A DNA stretch of 7,951 nucleotides from Clostridiales bacterium (GTDB lineage: Bacteria; Bacillota; Clostridia; Christensenellales; CAG-138). The stretch is from the NCBI GenBank assembly GCA_009783775.1, contig WRCT01000079.1, forward strand, positions 1-7,951. The letters are read 5' to 3'. Each line of letters begins with the position of its first letter. Position 1 is the first letter of the stretch. Positions 6,566 through 7,951 of the stretch are shown piece by piece. The notes under the pieces were generated by a model that worked only from the letters and a program-made list of their open reading frames with translations, was not told where the DNA came from and searched no databases. The position numbers and the translations under genes were made by a program.

Positions 6566-7536
6566 TTCAACTTATCAACCAGTCCACCGACCCCTATTTT
6601 AACCTTGCGCTGGAGGAATACCTGTTCGAGCAGGCGGGGGAGAGGGCTTATTTCTGGCTGTGGCAAAACGACAACACGGTCGTCATCGGCAAGAACCAAA
6701 ACGCCGCCGCCGAGGTCAACGCCGACTATATCCGCGAAAATCGGGTCAAAGTCGCCCGAAGGATCACGGGCGGCGGCGCGGTCTATCACGATCTGGGCAA
6801 TGTAAACTTCACCTTTATTGTGCCGTCCCACGGCAAACGCAATGTCGATTTTGCGCCCTTCACCGACACTATGACCAAGGCGCTGCAAGCATTCGGCCTG
6901 CAGGTGGAGCGCTCCGGCCGCAACGATTTGCTGTTGGGCGGCAGAAAGTTTTCCGGCAACGCCCAGCTGGTCGGCAAGTCAAGCATCCTGCATCACGGCA
7001 CACTGCTGTTCTCCTCCGACCTCAATGTGATGGCGCAATGCCTCACGCCCCCGCAAGAAAAGCTCAAGTCGCACGGTGTCGCCTCCGTCCAAAGCCGTGT
7101 CACCACGCTGGCACAGCACCTGCCGCGCAACATCAGCCTGGAGACCTTTATGGACGAGCTGGCGGCACAAATCTGCCCGACAAACCCGCGTGGTTTAACC
7201 GAAGATGAAATCGCGGCGGTAACCGCATTGCGTGACAAGAAATTCGCCACCGACGCATGGATCTACGGAACTTCTCCCGCGTTTGATTACGCCAACAGCA
7301 AACGCTTTGCCTGCGGAACCGTTTCCCTCAGCCTGCGCCTGCAGGCAGGGAGAATCGAAACGTGCTGCGTCACAGGCGACTTCTTCGGCAACGGCGATAT
7401 GCGGGAATTGGAAAAACGCCTGACAAATCAAACCAATAGCAGGGAAAGCATTCTTGCCGCGCTTGCGCCGATTGACCTGAATCACTACCTCGGCAACTTA
7501 ACTGTCTCGGACTTCCTGTCCCTTTTTAACTTTTAA
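6562..7536 (+). CDS. lplA: Lipoate-protein ligase A
   Basis: LplA activates free lipoate with ATP and attaches it to the lysine of lipoyl-domain proteins; here the obvious target is GcvH. The 324-residue length resembles two-domain LplA (about 335). The catalytic domain shows NLALEEYLF (14-22), VVIGKNQN (40-47), the signature RRITGGGAVYHDLGN (66-80), NDLL (121-124), GRKFSGNAQ (127-135) with Lys 129 at the position of the adenylate-binding lysine, and HHGTLLF (144-150). From about 240 there is an accessory C-terminal domain with YGTSPAFDYANSKRF and GDFFGNGD. The start is TTG, overlapping the lpdA stop by 4 nt (TTGA). No ATG lies close enough to keep the conserved N-terminal segment, so TTG is preferred. 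Related LipM/LipL octanoyl/lipoyl transferases share the fold, but the accessory domain favours LplA. It is the last gene of the operon. Confidence 0.93.
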   Translation: MIQLINQSTDPYFNLALEEYLFEQAGERAYFWLWQNDNTVVIGKNQNAAAEVNADYIRENRVKVARRITGGGAVYHDLGNVNFTFIVPSHGKRNVDFAPFTDTMTKALQAFGLQVERSGRNDLLLGGRKFSGNAQLVGKSSILHHGTLLFSSDLNVMAQCLTPPQEKLKSHGVASVQSRVTTLAQHLPRNISLETFMDELAAQICPTNPRGLTEDEIAAVTALRDKKFATDAWIYGTSPAFDYANSKRFACGTVSLSLRLQAGRIETCCVTGDFFGNGDMRELEKRLTNQTNSRESILAALAPIDLNHYLGNLTVSDFLSLFNF

Positions 7537-7548
7537 CAAAATTCCATA

Positions 7549-7577
7549 TTGCCAAATCCAAACGCATTTGATAAAAT
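7549..7577 (+). promoter_or_regulatory. Upstream candidate promoter of glyA
   Basis: The -35 box TTGCCA (7549-7554, five of six matches) is 17 bp from the -10 box TAAAAT (7572-7577, five of six matches). A TG at 7569-7570 gives an extended -10. The start would be near 7584, so this transcript would include the whole leader with the GGGG at 7593-7596. It begins only 12 bp after the lplA stop. Confidence 0.6.
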
Positions 7578-7592
7578 ACACTTTGATATAAT
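7567..7592 (+). repeat. Direct repeat duplicating the -10 region upstream of glyA
   Basis: TTTGATAAAAT (7567-7577) and TTTGATATAAT (7582-7592) match at 10 of 11 positions and are separated by ACAC, giving a 15-bp period. Each copy contains an extended -10 element. Confidence 0.7.
7584..7592 (+). promoter_or_regulatory. Downstream candidate promoter of glyA, extended -10
   Basis: TGATATAAT is a perfect extended -10 (TG at 7584-7585, TATAAT at 7587-7592). No good -35 box lies 16-18 bp upstream; TTGATA at 7568-7573 is only 13 bp away. Extended -10 promoters can work without a strong -35. Transcription would start near 7599, so this transcript would lack the GGGG at 7593-7596. Confidence 0.55.
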
Positions 7593-7629
7593 GGGGTGAG
7601 AGGTGGCGCCTTCCCCAAAAGGATGGGAG
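7593..7629 (+). promoter_or_regulatory. Foldable leader of glyA with two competing hairpins (candidate)
   Basis: In one fold GGGG (7593-7596) pairs with CCCC (7613-7616), extended by AGG (7601-7603) with CCT (7609-7611), which leaves the Shine-Dalgarno free. In the other, TTCCC (7611-7615) pairs with the Shine-Dalgarno GGGAG (7625-7629), including one G-U pair, around a 9-nt loop. The folds use the same C-run and exclude each other. Stems are short, no known riboswitch class is recognised, and regulation is inference only. Confidence 0.25.
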
Positions 7630-7639
7630 AAATCAAAAC

Positions 7640-7951
7640 ATGGAACTGGATTATGTACGCGCAAGCGATCCCGAAGTCGCGGACGCATTACAGGACGAAC
7701 TGCACCGGCAGCAGGACCACATTGAGCTGATCGCCTCGGAGAACTTTGTCTCGCCGGCGGTCATGCAGACCATGGGCGGTCCTTTGACGAATAAATACGC
7801 CGAGGGATATCCCGGCAAACGTTACTACGGCGGCTGTGAGTTTGCCGACGTGGTCGAGAACCTGGCGCGCGACCGGTTAAAAAAACTCTTCGGCGCCGAC
7901 CACGCCAATGTGCAGCCGCATTCCGGCGCGCAGGCGAACTTCGCCGTGTAC
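7640..7951 (+). CDS. glyA: Serine hydroxymethyltransferase, N-terminal 104 residues (cut by window end)
   Basis: GlyA is a PLP enzyme that interconverts serine plus THF with glycine plus 5,10-methylene-THF. It links the one-carbon unit made by the upstream glycine cleavage operon to serine. Only the first quarter of a protein of about 415 residues is inside the window; the PLP lysine lies beyond it. The fragment begins MELDYVRASDPEVADAL and carries the family signatures HIELIASENFVSP (27-39), PLTNKYAEGYPGKRYYGGCE (48-67) with active-site Tyr 53, Glu 55 and Tyr 63, and NVQPHSGAQAN (90-100). The ATG has GGGAGA (7625-7630) 9 nt upstream. It has its own candidate promoters but no visible terminator separates it from lplA, so read-through from the gcv operon is possible. 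Confidence 0.96.
   Translation, partial: MELDYVRASDPEVADALQDELHRQQDHIELIASENFVSPAVMQTMGGPLTNKYAEGYPGKRYYGGCEFADVVENLARDRLKKLFGADHANVQPHSGAQANFAVY

Noticed and set aside
7537..7639. THF or glycine riboswitch upstream of glyA
   Set aside because: The candidate leaders are only about 40-55 nt and do not show the conserved cores of either class.
1..7951. CRISPR arrays, insertion sequences, tRNA or rRNA genes
   Set aside because: No regularly spaced repeats, transposase motifs, terminal inverted repeats or tRNA/rRNA-like segments were seen; nearly all of the window is assigned coding sequence.

Overview
The window is a compact stretch of bacterial chromosome with all genes on the + strand. It holds one nearly complete metabolic operon, flanked by a broken gene on the left and a gene cut by the window edge on the right. 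The organism is most likely a GC-rich Firmicute of the Clostridia type. The clues are a glycine cleavage P-protein split into two subunits (GcvPA and GcvPB), an FeoB with the CGKQALTMCM gate motif, strong purine-rich Shine-Dalgarno sites, and sigma-A-like promoters with extended -10 elements. This assignment is inference; no rRNA or other phylogenetic marker is present.

Layout: (1) positions 1-996 encode the N-terminal GTPase domain and first membrane segments of the ferrous iron transporter FeoB. The reading frame loses all FeoB similarity abruptly after about position 972 and stops at 996. (2) Positions 997-1071 are a short gap with a good promoter and a leader of only about 28 nt, which leaves no room for a glycine riboswitch. 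(3) Positions 1072-7536 hold gcvT-gcvH-gcvPA-gcvPB-lpdA-lplA, six genes in tight succession. There is a 17-nt gap between gcvT and gcvH, an 11-nt overlap between gcvH and gcvPA, then two ATGA overlaps and one TTGA overlap. (4) Positions 7537-7639 carry two closely spaced candidate promoters, built on a near-perfect direct repeat, and a leader that could fold in two ways. (5) Positions 7640-7951 are the first 104 codons of glyA.

How the genes work together: GcvPA/GcvPB decarboxylate glycine and load the aminomethyl group onto the lipoyl arm of GcvH. GcvT releases ammonia and passes the one-carbon unit to tetrahydrofolate. LpdA reoxidises the dihydrolipoyl arm with NAD+. LplA would attach lipoate to GcvH, so the operon encodes both the enzyme system and a way to activate its carrier protein. 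GlyA joins the methylene-tetrahydrofolate produced to a second glycine to give serine. All steps are reversible, so the set could also run toward glycine synthesis.

I found no previously undescribed system here. The points most worth a second look are the sharp FeoB truncation next to the gcv promoter, the absence of room for a glycine riboswitch, and the duplicated -10 region and foldable leader ahead of glyA.
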